From contig JAJEKV010000028.1 of NCBI GenBank assembly GCA_021234155.1, forward strand, positions 4,178,567 through 4,242,566: a DNA stretch of 64,000 bases, read 5' to 3'. This document shows positions 23,757 to 34,479 of this stretch, piece after piece (within the stretch, counting starts at the first letter, position 1; every line of letters starts with the position of its first letter). The notes beneath the pieces are model-generated. The model did not search any database, was not told the DNA's origin, and saw only the letters and a list, made by a program, of their open reading frames with translations. Position numbers and translations under genes: made by a program. Source of the DNA: Isoetes taiwanensis (taxonomy: Eukaryota; Streptophyta; Lycopodiopsida; Isoetales; Isoetaceae).

Positions 23757-25132
23757 GGCCTAGACTAGTAAACACTAGCCTAAACATCTGCCTTGGTCAA
23801 TTCCTTGGCAGTATTATCATCCTATGCCTAAGTAGAGCATACTTACCATAGTATCTAGTACCATGCATAATGAATTACTTAACTTCTTACTTTTTATCCA
23901 GGGAAAACCCTATCTATATCCTGCTGAACTTATTTTATCAGCATAAACTCTTTAAATAAACATGACATATCCTCACCAATACATTGTAAAAGTATTTGGA
24001 AAGCCAAAATTTATGTCATTATATAGTGTCATAATAGCCACAAAAAAGTTTTAAATATAGTGTAGCATAAATGTATGAGCATAACTCTGATATTATATTA
24101 ATAGACTCCAAGTAAACCTTTTGGTCTCATGTTTAAAACTTTTACTACCATCATGATAAAGAAATGCAAAAACTGTATGAAGTTCATATCAGCTATAATA
24201 TGATACCCGTTCCTATATTTTTTGTGAAATATATAAAGTGGAGATACAACGTAGTGTAATTAGAGCATAAATATTATCTGATCCTGTAGAATCGTTTCAT
24301 CAGAGAAAAAAACCCCGTAGTATTGTAAACTAGATGTAGATAAATAAAGCATATGGAAAATGGATGTAAATCCCAACCACACGAACTGGTGATGTCCTTC
24401 AAGAAGACAGATATTGTAATAACCAAACCATTGTCTTTGAGTAAATCATAAACATGTGTTGTTGCATCTGCTTCAAGCAGTCCCCACCATCCTATTGTCC
24501 AGTTCCAACATAAAAAGCAAGAGACACAATAAGAGGAAAATCCCCACTGGCAGTACTAACCAAGATTCGCTAGTATATTAATGGTAATTCAGGGCCAGTG
24601 CTACTAGGATTTTCACTTATGATCATCACCTATTGTACTCTCCCCGCCTCTTTTGTTAGTAATTTTAAACAAAAAGGAGGTTTGAACATATAAGCCCATC
24701 TACTAAATTATCATTTTAAATTGAAAACTATTCCATATGTAAACATTTCAGCATACAGCCCTGTTTATGTAGGGGTCATTAACCCTTTAAGAATCAGTAA
24801 AAGCTCATGCACTATTACATGTCAGAAATGTTAAACTTATCTAAATTATGTCCATTTTTTGTCTGTTGTAAATGGAATATTGTATACTGTCAAATGTATC
24901 AGTATTTAGAGAACAACACAAGGAGCACGTTTTCAGAAAAACCCTGTTTTCAGAAAAGGAGTTTTACAAGTAAAAGCCCTGTTTTTAGAATCATAGTGTG
25001 AACCCTAGTATCTGTAAAATATTGTTTAAAGTTATAGACCTGCAGCATGCATTATAGCCTTTTCAATGTATTATGTAAACTGGGAAAACTAAAGATGAAA
25101 TTAAATCCGTCTAAAATATATTGCAAGAACCT
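23757..25132. repeat. large repeat, copy A
   Basis: Starts GGCCTAGACTAGTAAACACT and runs to ATTGCAAGAACCT. It matches copy B (26141-27840) almost end to end, and the split copy C/D (27858-28436 plus 29195-29940) over its second half. A/T-rich, no coding capacity of its own. Confidence 0.85.
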
Positions 25133-26113
25133 ACACAAGCTCACTTCAAGACCTCCAAAATAAAGACATAAATCCAAGATTCAAATACCACAACATAAAT
25201 TTGAAAAAAAAAAGTAAATTTTCTAAAATCTCCATTTTCAAAACCTATCTTTAAGCATCAACCATGAAAGTGATCCCACAACTTAGGCTTGAGAAAGATT
25301 CATTTAGTTTCCATCGAATCCTCAATGTGCAATAGCAAAAGATGGTCTGCAATAATTCTATCAAAAACATTACTTTGTCAATTGAAGGTGAAGATTGTTT
25401 TGCAAAGATGGGATACTTCATGATACACATCTATGCCATTGAGCTTAGAGAAATTCAATACAATTATACTTGTTAATAGAATGAGATTATTACTTATTTT
25501 GTATTTGAGAAAACAAAGCAATAATTAAGGATAACATCAGGGAAGAAAGGAAAGAACTACATCCTTGCAAAGAACTACACTACTCTCAGAACACCGACAC
25601 GATTAATGCTTGTTTGCACCAAATTAATCACTAATTTGCACCAGATTAATGCTTTGGTTATGAACCCTGGTGTGGGGCAATTGCCATAGTCTCAAGAGAA
25701 GGAATAGCCTATCTTCATCTTTTGCAACGAGCAATCTCCTACCACAATCACAAAGGAAAGAGAAAAAAAAATAAAAAGCAATAAGCATGCAAACGAAAAG
25801 ATAGGCATGCAGATTTTAGAAAGCACGTATACGTGGCCATGAATATTAAAAAATATGGTGCCATTAAATGAAATAAACATTAAATTAAGCAAAGATAATG
25901 CAGTAGCAAAGCATTTGGCAAGAATCACCAAGATATTCCCTTTGTGGGGCTCACTGAATACCTCCCAAGTCCAAGAATCTTGATTCCACCATATCCGGAC
26001 CATTGGGTTCCAGGACGCAATTTCTTCCTTCCTTCCTATTCAATTGCTTCAATTCAAGGATCATGTATCTACAAGAGGTAATCGCTAAAATCTAGCGGAA
26101 CGGAGAGAAGAAG
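25133..26113. other. unique spacer between repeat copies A and B
   Basis: No gene recognised. It contains AATTAATCACTAATTTGCACC-type short repeats near 25620 and ends in a purine-rich stretch before the A-run. Confidence 0.4.
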
Positions 26114-26139
26114 AAAAAAAAAAAAAAAAAAAAAAAAAA
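26114..26139. repeat. A26 tract at the border of repeat copy B
   Basis: Twenty-six consecutive A, followed directly by GGGCCTAGACTAG, the first bases of copy B. Copy A is also preceded by an A-run (23745-23753). It could be a polypurine tract beside an LTR or the poly(A) tail of a retrotransposed sequence. Confidence 0.85.
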
Positions 26140-26140
26140 G

Positions 26141-27840
26141 GGCCTAGACTAGTAAACACTAGCCCAAACATCTGCCTTGGTCAATTCCTTGGCAGTATTA
26201 TCATCCTATGCCTAAGTAGAGCATATTTACCATAGTATCTAGTACCATGCATAATGAATTAAACTTCCTACTTTTTATCCAGGGAAATCCCTATCTATAT
26301 CCTGCTGAACTTATTTTATCAGCATAAACTCTTTAAATAAACATGTCATATCCTCACCAATACATTGTAAAAGTATTTGGAAAGCCAAAATTTATGTCAT
26401 TATATAGTGTCATAATAGCCACAAAAAAGTTTTAAATATAGTGTAGCATAAATGTATGAGCATAACTCTGATATTATATTAATAGACTCCAAGTAAACCT
26501 TTGGTCTCATGTTTAAACTTTACTACCATCATGATAAAGAAATGCAAAAACTGTATGAAGTTCATATCAGCTATAATATGATACTCATTCCTATATTTTT
26601 TGTGAAATATATAAAGTGGAGATACAACATAGTGTAATTAGAGCATAAATATTATCCGGGATCCCCAGAGACCGCTTCATCGCAGAAAAAACCCCGTGAG
26701 GTATTGTAAACTTATGGATAAATAAAGCATACGGAAAATGGATGTAAATCCCAACCACACGAACTGGTGATGTCCTTCAAGAAGATAGATATCGTAATAA
26801 CCAAACCATTGTCTTTGAGTAAATCATAAACATGTGTTAAGCATCCGCTTCGGCACCTGCACCATTGTCCAGCTTAGGACACAATAAGAGGAAAAATCCC
26901 ACTGCACCAACCAAAAGACTAGCATATTAATTGTAACGAGGTAGGGCCGTATAGTACATGTGGGATTTTCACTATGATCGATCACCCATTGTACCTCGTG
27001 GCCCTTCGTTAGTACTAAACAAAAAGGAGGTTTCAACATATGCTTTTCCATCTTTTACTAAATTATCATTCAAATTTGAAACTATCTCATATGTAAACAT
27101 TTCAAAGATACAGCCTCATGGCGTAGGGGTCATTAACCCAAGAATCGAAAAGCCTGGGCACTATTATACCAAATGTTAAACTTATCTAAATTATGTCCAT
27201 TTTTGTTCAAGTAAAACGGAAGGTGTAATTTCAGTAAAATACATTTTATGAACAACACAAGGAGCACGTTTTCTAAAACCCCTTGCTTTTCGTAGTGCGA
27301 GTTTTAAGGGCAAAGCCCCGCTTTTTAGAATCATAGTGTAAACCCCAGTACCCAGGAATATTGTTTAAAGTTATAGACCTGCAGCATGCATTATAGCCTT
27401 TTCAATGTATTATGTAAACTGGGAAAACTAAAGATGAAATTAAATCCGTCTAAAATATGTACTGCAAGAACCTCGCATTCGCCTTTGTCTCCATGCCATC
27501 ATCACTCGAATCCTTTATATTTCAAAAATTTTATGTAGAAGTCTTCTCCCCGGCTACCGCCCTCCAAAAGCTTGAAGCACGCCGATTCGTGGTTCATCAT
27601 CTCTCTGCTATTGAAGCTCCGGCTTCCGATGAAGCCTTCAGAGTCGCTCTAGAGTCCATCTAAAAGCCCGGGATTTGTAACAATCCAACTCTTCTTAAAA
27701 ATATTATTGCTAGGTTTAGCTCTAACTTCTCTTCCGGGAACTGCAGGTATTGCATCCTAACCGAAGCCAATATACCCCATGGTAAAGAAATTCAGCTTTA
27801 TCCCTAAATGGGTACTCCATCATTATATTTCAAACTCACA
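26141..27840. repeat. large repeat, copy B with gag-like tail
   Basis: Matches copy A to about 27468, with scattered substitutions and small indels, then continues into a tail (27469-27840) shared with copy D but absent from A. The tail is the decayed equivalent of the minus-strand gag-like frame seen in D. Confidence 0.82.
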
Positions 27841-27857
27841 TGGTCTACAAAAATCTT

Positions 27858-28436
27858 GCTATAATATGATACTGCTCCTATTTTTGTGAAATATATAAAG
27901 TGGAGATACAACGAAAGTGTAATTAGAGCATAAATATTATCTTAACTCTTCGGTAGGACCGCTTCATCGAGAAAACCTCAGAGTATTGTAAAACTATGGT
28001 ATAAATAAAGCATATGGAAAATGGATGTAAATCCCAAATCCACACTAACGCGGATGTCCTTTCAAGAAGATAGATATTGTAATAACTAAAACCACGTCTT
28101 TGAGCAACCATAAACATGTATGCTAAGACCGCTTCAAGCAAATTCCCACCTCATCCATTGGGTCCAAAATTCCTCCAACATAAAAAAGCTAAGAGACACA
28201 ATAAGAGTGAAACTCCGACTACCAAGACTGCTAGCATATTAATGGTATCGAGGGGCCGTAAGGTACATAGGGATTTCTTTTGCGACCGATCACCTATCAG
28301 ACTTCCGCCCCTTCAAGTTAGTACCTAAACAAAAGGAGGCTTGAACATATAAGGCCATCTACTAAATTTATCATTTTAAATTGAAAACTGATTCCATATG
28401 TAAAATGATTTCAAAGATACGTTCTCGCTTATGGGG
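27858..28436. repeat. large repeat, copy C (left part of a split copy)
   Basis: Corresponds to about 24195-24770 of copy A (TATAATATGATAC, then ATATATAAAGTGGAGATACAAC and so on). It stops at TTATGGGG, where the inserted sequence begins. The missing right part resumes at 29195. Confidence 0.8.
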
Positions 28437-29194
28437 AAATCGGTAATAAAGAGGCTAAAACTCGCCAAATGCATGCATTTTTAGACCTTTACTAAAAATT
28501 TCGCGGGCTAAAGTTTAAGGGCTTCATTTCTTAAAAAATAAAAATTAGCCATTCCAAAAAAGGGGAAAATTCTCAGACGCTAGGTTTAGCCGTAGATTGA
28601 TCATGATTGGCGCGGTTGAATCAGCCTTCCCCGTTTGATTAGGGCGCTACTTCAAATCAATTCAAATAGCCATGTCTAATCTATCTCGATACATCTTTCA
28701 TTTAGGAATCGCCGCCAAAATAAACTCACCACCGCCTCATAACCGTCAAAACGTCAATGGAAACCCACCCTTTACCATGCCTGCTGGCCTCCATCTACAC
28801 AACGTAGTTCCACCTGGCTCATGTTGACGTTCTACCTGCCAGATATGCACCATCATCATCATCTTTTATTGTTGTTGGTACCTTACTGCATACATGCACA
28901 TTATCACTTATCTTTTTAAATATATCAACTAAAATAATGATGATAATCCTTGTTTAGTTCAACAGCTTCTGCCGCTTTAGCTACCACCTCAACAAAGACA
29001 AAATTGGCTAACATAAGAATTTTAAATTATACTTAACTTTATAATTTCCTCGGCCAAGTGTGGGAAGAAAACTAAAGGGCTTGGACTATATCACATTTCG
29101 GCCAAAAATGTACCTGACTCTTTGTTTTTATACTCTTTAGCCAACCTTTATTTGATAATGTAAAACATTTAGGCCCTTAAAATTTACTCCCCGG
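28437..29194. mobile_element. 0.76 kb insertion inside the repeat copy
   Basis: Foreign to the other copies. It begins near GGGGAAATCGG and ends AATTTACTCCCC, giving a short imperfect terminal inverted repeat (GGGGA..AAAT). Subterminal stretches also look inverted (GGCTAAA at the left, TTTAGCC at the right). There is no coding frame. A non-autonomous DNA transposon is the best guess. Confidence 0.45.
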
Positions 29195-29940
29195 TAGGGG
29201 TCATTAACCCTTTAAGAATCAGTAAAAGCTCATGCACTATTACATGTCAGAAATGTTAAACTTATCTAATGTATGTCCATTTTTTGTCTGTTGTAAATGG
29301 AATATTGTGTACTATCAAATGTATCAGTATTTAGAGAACAAAAAGGGAGCATGTTTTCAGAAAAACCCTGTTTTCAAGAAAAGGAGTTTTACAAGTAAAA
29401 GCCCTGTTTTTAGAATCATAGTGTGAACCCTAGTAGCCTCGTTTATTGTTTATCTGTAAAATATTGTTTAAAGTTACAGACCTGCAGCATGCATTATAGC
29501 CTTTTCAATGTATTATGTAAACTGGGAAAACTAAAGGTGAAATTAAATCTGTCCAAAATATATTGCAAGAACCTGGTATTCGTCTGGTTCCATGCCATCA
29601 CCCTGAGAATCCTTTACATTATGTGCACTATGGTAGTCTTCCCTGCACCGTCCTCCAAAAGCTTTGGGAGCACGTTGATTTCCTTGGCTATCATCTCTGT
29701 TATTGAAGCTCCGCTTCTGATTGAAGCCTCCTCTAGCCGTTCTAGAGTCCATCGGGTGCTCAGATTTGTAACAATCCAACTCTTCTTGCAATATTGCTAG
29801 GTTTTAAGGCCTCGAACTTCTTCTCTCAAATCCGTAGGTAATGATCCGGCTCCTGAGTCATACCCCATGGTAGTAGGGAATTCCAAATTTTAGTCCTAAA
29901 TGGGTATCTACATTTATTTCAAAACCCGGCGTCTTACAAA
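29195..29940. repeat. large repeat, copy D (right part of the split copy)
   Basis: Resumes at TAGGGGTCATTAACCC, exactly where copy C broke off relative to copies A and B. It continues through the gag-like tail to about 29940. Confidence 0.82.
29543..29791 (-). pseudogene. retrotransposon gag-like fragment within repeat D
   Basis: An 82-codon frame with an RGGF..KRSFNNRDDSQGNQ-type basic, Gly/Asn/Gln-rich segment, like the linker before the zinc knuckle in plant LTR-element gag proteins. Just before its end on the plus strand the sequence reads GTAGGTAATGATCCGGC, also found near 21784. There is no zinc knuckle, so gag is an inference from composition. In copy B the equivalent frame is broken. 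Confidence 0.35.
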
Positions 29941-31086
29941 ATCTTGCACAAGTAGAGTTAGATTTAGGGTCGTTTTTGCCATAAATTCCATCGGTTTTAT
30001 GTGTCGTAATTACTAAATTATGCTATAAGGATAATGAGCGTCTATTAAATCTCCGAACTAACTAAATGTGTCTCATTAAATTTGCCTCAGATGTCCCCTA
30101 TGTGTTAAAATAGGTCAAAGTTCTAAATATCTATAGACATGTGTATAGAGGAATCTATTCTTAGACCATCCCTGCATTAGTGTGATCTCAAGTAGTCATA
30201 TTGTATATAATCACACATTCAAAGCAATAATTTAAAAAAAAAAAAAAGGGGGGTCTTAAGCAAAAACTCTATTGCAAATCAAGAACTAGAGCAGACATGA
30301 GGTTCAGACAAGCCCTATCGCAGAGATTCTGCTTTTGACTCTGACATTCTAACGATTTATTGGACACCTTTATTCGGCCCCTACTGAAGTGGCATCAAAT
30401 TTGGCCCTCCAATTCAAGCATTCAATGCTTGGATATGATGTCACATCAGCCCCCATAAGGAAGGCTAGCCACAAGGGTAGCCATGTGGGTTTTTACCCAA
30501 CTTGAACTATTGTTACTTATTTTCATGTTGCAAGGATGACACCCTGTCTAAATACATGAGTGTCGCGTTAGGCAATGCTTCCACCCCCATTCCTAACAAT
30601 GAAGTAACTTAAGTCATAAACATATGCGACAATCCTACTATTTAAGGAGTGAAAAGGTTTCAAAATGATCATTTCCATTAGTCAATGTCAATTGTACATT
30701 CTTTTGGAAATAATCACCTCTGGTCGAAGCAAGCATGAGGCAAGTTCGAACCTTCAAACTAGAATGCAAGGTTCAAGAAGTTCCCAGGTTTTAATATTTC
30801 TGAAATAAAAGGGTTTAATCTTCTCGAGGACGAGGCCTCTCCGTGATCAGAGCTGTAGCTTGTCGAGCAGGATTAGAAATCGCATGCAAAAGTTTAAGGC
30901 TAAAAAATTCCCTAACCCTGCTAGAATGGCGTTTTCTTCGAAATTTGATGTTGACGATGTCATGCACTCACATATCCAAAGTGATGAACATCCCTCTTCT
31001 CCAGATTGATGAGCATCCATCCAGACAAATAAGCATTAGAGTTGCGGATGTAATGCTTGGAAGTAATATCCAAGCCACAAATGTAC
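29941..31086. other. no recognisable gene; polypurine tract
   Basis: TTTAAAAAAAAAAAAAAGGG, a polypurine tract like those preceding a 3' LTR, lies at 30231-30253, but I cannot place an LTR after it. An 82-codon plus frame (30843-31091) has no known relative. Confidence 0.35.
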
Positions 31087-31204
31087 AGTAGCAATGGCTA
31101 AGTTTACGCTCATATTTATAAGTAGCAATGGCTAAGGTTACGCTCATATTTGTAAGCAGCCATATTCTTGTCGGATGGGACTCATATTCTTGTTGAATGG
31201 GACT
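31087..31204. repeat. two adjacent short tandem duplications
   Basis: AGTAGCAATGGCTAAG-type units of 34 bp at 31087 and 31121 are followed directly by 22 bp units beginning CATATTCTTG at 31161 and 31183. Both pairs are nearly identical, so they are recent slippage products. Confidence 0.85.
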
Positions 31205-32498
31205 GTATTTGTTTTAGCGCATTTAACACCACGCAAGGTTTATTAAAGACAATAAGAAAGCACTGAACCCAATGGTGAGAAGCTGTAGTCTGCAAGAGCA
31301 TAAATAATAAAGCCCGGGAGACATGGCAGTGTGCAAACTTCATAAGTCTACTGATCCCTCACAGGAAGCAATTTATAACATATAACATAACATAAAATAA
31401 TAAACCACTGAGGAGAGACACAATCCTAAATAACAAGGCATTCCAATTTCAGAGACTATTAGCACACCAATACGCACGCAAAAACAAGGAGCAGGCAAGC
31501 TTCAACAAAACACCAATGAGCAAGCAAATTCAACCAAAGCATGCTTAGATAAGATGGATTGGAGATTTAGCGAGTGCTTAGATAAGATGGATTGGAGATT
31601 TAACGAGTCCTTAGAACCACAAATAAAAGAGTTTTACATATACGTTCCCATAATACGCCTGGACAAAATTTTTTATTTCAGTTTCTTATATCAAGTCTCA
31701 TAGCTTAAACCCATTAAAAGAAATTATTCAAGAAAACTCCGAGCCCACGACACAGACACCCAGCAAACATCTGTTTTCAGTTCAAGACACTCAATTCAAC
31801 TGGTACTATTATATTCGGATCTCCAGTGGCACTGCAGTCACAACAGATAATGTGTTAAATCCTTTCCAAACAAGGAAAGACTGCCCATTACAAACAAGAA
31901 AAGGCACCCCAGCAAATCCCATTAGTTTTTTCTCAATTGAAAGTGAAAAACAACTAAAATGGAAGTCTTAACCAATTCCACCCTCAATTGAGACTGAAAA
32001 GCAACTATAATAGAAGATCTATGGTAATGCTATTAGCGGGTAATGGAAAATCTATGATTACGCTATTAATAGTATACAACGGGTATTTATACAAGGTACA
32101 CGAGGAACTTGTCAAATTCTCAGTTCTTTAAATAAGCAACCCAGATCCTCAGTTATTTTAATGACAGCAACCTAGATTAGAAAATGGTACATTCAACTAT
32201 ACAGAGTGCTAGGCTTTCCGCTACAAAGGCTTAACGAACAAACAAACAAATATTAGTAAAACGCAGGAAGCAAACTACATTTGTTTCTGACAACTACAAA
32301 ATGCAGTGAAAGATATAACGTTACAATTGCTTGGTCTAACTCTAAACGTCTAAATTTCCCATCCGATTAAAGTGAAGGTAAGCCAACTACAAAATATTTG
32401 AACTATATATAACTCAGATGCCACACAAACTGATTTGAGTGCTGGGATACATCAGGAACAATGGAAAGACGAGCAAGTAAGAATACATACCAATGTTT
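31205..32498. other. downstream flank and 3' UTR region of eIF5
   Basis: A/T-rich; the minus-strand 3' UTR of eIF5 must lie in the part nearest 32498. There is a perfect-looking 33 bp tandem duplication at 31543-31608. No other gene seen. Confidence 0.5.
31543..31608. repeat. 33 bp tandem duplication
   Basis: GCTTAGATAAGATGGATTGG begins at 31543 and again at 31576; the two 33 bp units differ at one position. Confidence 0.9.
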
Positions 32499-33878
32499 CT
32501 ATTCATCTTCCTCCGATTCTGCCTCGGCATTTTGAAGCCAGTCGATGAATGGCCGTGCTTCCTTGCGGACAAAACCTGCCTTAAGATCAAGGCTAGGCTG
32601 CCTACCAAACCATTCCAATATGCTCTCCTCTTCAATGATATCCTCATCATACAGGACCTTAAGCACAATGGCTACTTCTTTGCCTATATCAGGGCAAGAT
32701 GCAAAATATGTCTCAAATGCAACAAGAAGCCTATCTTGTGCTGATGCATCATTCACAACAGCTGCTAAATATGCTTTTCGCTTCAAAACTTCTTTGGAAA
32801 GACCCTTTGAGATCCCTCCAAAAAGAGCCTGGACATATAAAACCAAAACATCTTGCTGATCACACTTCTTGCTTTCAATTATTGAAGCCATCTGCGATGG
32901 TGTTGATCCCTTCAAAATTTCATCCTTAAACTCCTTCAGCAAACTCTCATGGATGCTCAATTCCTGCTCTGTGCCATCATCATCTTTGGCGTGCCCATTG
33001 GCTTCATGCTTTTTACCAGATCCAGACTTCTTTAGCTTGGTCTTCCCAGTTTTCTCTTTAAAAGATGCAGACCTTGGAGAATCTACTACATCATCGTCAT
33101 CTACACTCAGCATAACCATCTCAGTAGTCGCCGTAGTCAGCTGCTCTTTAATACGCTGTTGAGCCGCTGCAACAGATGTATCAGTTTGCCACTCCACATC
33201 ATCACTCTCATCCTCCTCCTCGTCAGCTTGACTACCAAGAGGAGATGTTTCTTCGTCCTCCTCTGATCCTGAGAGCTTTTTCTTAGAGGGCTTCTTCTCA
33301 TCCTCATGACCTTTCTTTTTCTTTATTGCTTCCTTCTTTGCTTTTTTATTTTCCTCATCAGCAAGCTCTCCTTCTTTCATCCGTTCCTTCTCAGCCCTCC
33401 TCAAGGCCTTCTTCTCCTTTCCACTCTTCTTTTGTTCTGGAGGATTCTTTAGTATAAAGGTTGTGAGTTTATCTCTCATATCCACATCAGAAATATACCC
33501 ACAGGCAGCACACTTCAAAATGATTGTCTGTGTTTTCGTGACAAGGACTTCAGTCTCTGGATTTTTACATCCATAGCACTGAACATATTTTTTTATAAAA
33601 ATCTCAAGCAACGCTGCCAACTTAGCTGTTTCATGTGCTCCATTCACGATAGCTGTCGCAGTTTTCTCATCAAACTTAGACTGTGCGCCCAATTCACAAC
33701 CAAAAAACTTTGTCGTGTAAGCAGGGGGGCGTGCAAGGGCCTTGGCTACATCAACCATGTTTACCAGATTTGTCTTTATACCATTGCCACGCCCCTCAAT
33801 CTTAGTAACCAGCCTTGGCATCTTATACCTGTAAAAGGCATCATCCCTATTGCTCGCTCCAATGTTTAGAAGCGCCAT
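32499..33878 (-). CDS. EIF5: eukaryotic translation initiation factor 5 (eIF5)
   Basis: Intact single-exon frame of 459 aa, about 20 longer than the Arabidopsis proteins as I remember them. eIF5 is the GTPase-activating protein for eIF2-GTP in the 43S/48S preinitiation complex and sets start-codon choice. Residues 1-140 are the eIF5/eIF2-beta-like domain. FYRYKMP places Arg17 where yeast has its catalytic Arg15, EGRGNGIKT follows, and a C2C2 zinc ribbon is formed by CYGC and CAAC (about 97-127). Residues 145-290 are a Lys/Glu-rich then acidic linker. From about 295 comes the W2/HEAT domain that binds eIF2-beta, eIF3 and eIF1, with acidic-aromatic boxes [13 protein letters not shown] and [16 protein letters not shown]. 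The frame stays open 37 codons upstream, but family homology begins at [19 protein letters not shown], so ATG 33878 is chosen. Its neighbours are all relics. Confidence 0.96.
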   Translation of the reverse strand: MALLNIGASNRDDAFYRYKMPRLVTKIEGRGNGIKTNLVNMVDVAKALARPPAYTTKFFGCELGAQSKFDEKTATAIVNGAHETAKLAALLEIFIKKYVQCYGCKNPETEVLVTKTQTIILKCAACGYISDVDMRDKLTTFILKNPPEQKKSGKEKKALRRAEKERMKEGELADEENKKAKKEAIKKKKGHEDEKKPSKKKLSGSEEDEETSPLGSQADEEEDESDDVEWQTDTSVAAAQQRIKEQLTTATTEMVMLSVDDDDVVDSPRSASFKEKTGKTKLKKSGSGKKHEANGHAKDDDGTEQELSIHESLLKEFKDEILKGSTPSQMASIIESKKCDQQDVLVLYVQALFGGISKGLSKEVLKRKAYLAAVVNDASAQDRLLVAFETYFASCPDIGKEVAIVLKVLYDEDIIEEESILEWFGRQPSLDLKAGFVRKEARPFIDWLQNAEAESEEDE

Positions 33879-34021
33879 CTCTATTAGGAAGGATGAGCTA
33901 TTAAGATTTAAAGGAAGTACTACGAAGGGGAAATTAAAACTGAAGCAGCAAGGACTAGTTTCCAACAGCTCAAATCTTTGCAATCCCAATTACAAATATC
34001 TTCGTTTTCGCTTGCCTGAAG

Positions 34022-34212
34022 CTGAAAATTGCTAGATACTCTATGTCTATTACGTGTAGTGGGGCAGTATTCCCCAAGCAGCCCAACAAACCCCAAGCAC
34101 GAGCTAACGGCTTCAGACATAAAAAATATTGATACAAAGACGGCGCAGACTAGCCTTCAGGCTCAAATTTGAATAAGAAATAACTCACAAGAGAAAAAAC
34201 TGACAAAAATAC
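34022..34212 (-). other. probable intron in the eIF5 5' UTR
   Basis: On the minus strand GGAG/GTATTT (donor at 34212) and a pyrimidine-rich CAATTTTCAG (acceptor at 34022) frame a T-rich 191 bp stretch before the eIF5 start. Introns in the 5' UTR are usual for plant translation genes. A second possible acceptor, GCTTCAG, ends at 33940. Inferred from splice signals only. Confidence 0.4.
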
Positions 34213-34462
34213 CTCCCTTGACAACAGAAACACTGATGGATATGAAAAACCGCCAAGCTGTGAAGAAGAGCAAAATCGAAGAACCCAAATTAGGCTGGAA
34301 CAGCGGATGTACCAAATATGGCTCCAATTAGATTGATTTGACGAGAAAAGGATCACCGATCGAAGGAGGTCGTTAAGGGCAGATGGTAAAACAGCCAGAA
34401 ACAGCGCCGCAGGCAGAATCAGGCAAGGAGACGGACCAACGAAGACAAGCAGAAATGCCCTA

Positions 34463-34470
34463 ATGAAGGA
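34463..34470 (-). promoter_or_regulatory. telo-box near the eIF5 transcription start
   Basis: AAACCCTA on the plus strand (TAGGGTTT on the gene strand), about 590 bases upstream of the start codon. Telo-boxes are common in promoters and 5' UTRs of plant translation-machinery genes. It suggests the transcript begins near 34.5 kb; no TATA box is obvious. Confidence 0.4.
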
Positions 34471-34479
34471 AACCCTACG

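Noticed and set aside
23757-27840. Copies A and B as a definite LTR pair
   Set aside because: No TG...CA ends, no primer-binding site after A, and B extends beyond the end of A; kept as repeats only.
30720-30790. tRNA gene on the minus strand (GGTTCGAACTT)
   Set aside because: Only the T-loop-like motif is present; no matching acceptor or anticodon stems.
32493-33162. Plus-strand frames of 76-104 codons across the eIF5 gene
   Set aside because: Antisense shadows of the conserved eIF5 coding sequence.
33879-33989. N-terminal 37-residue extension of eIF5
   Set aside because: The extension is hydrophobic, unlike any eIF5 N-terminus I know; homology starts at [13 protein letters not shown], and the stretch fits spliced 5' UTR better.
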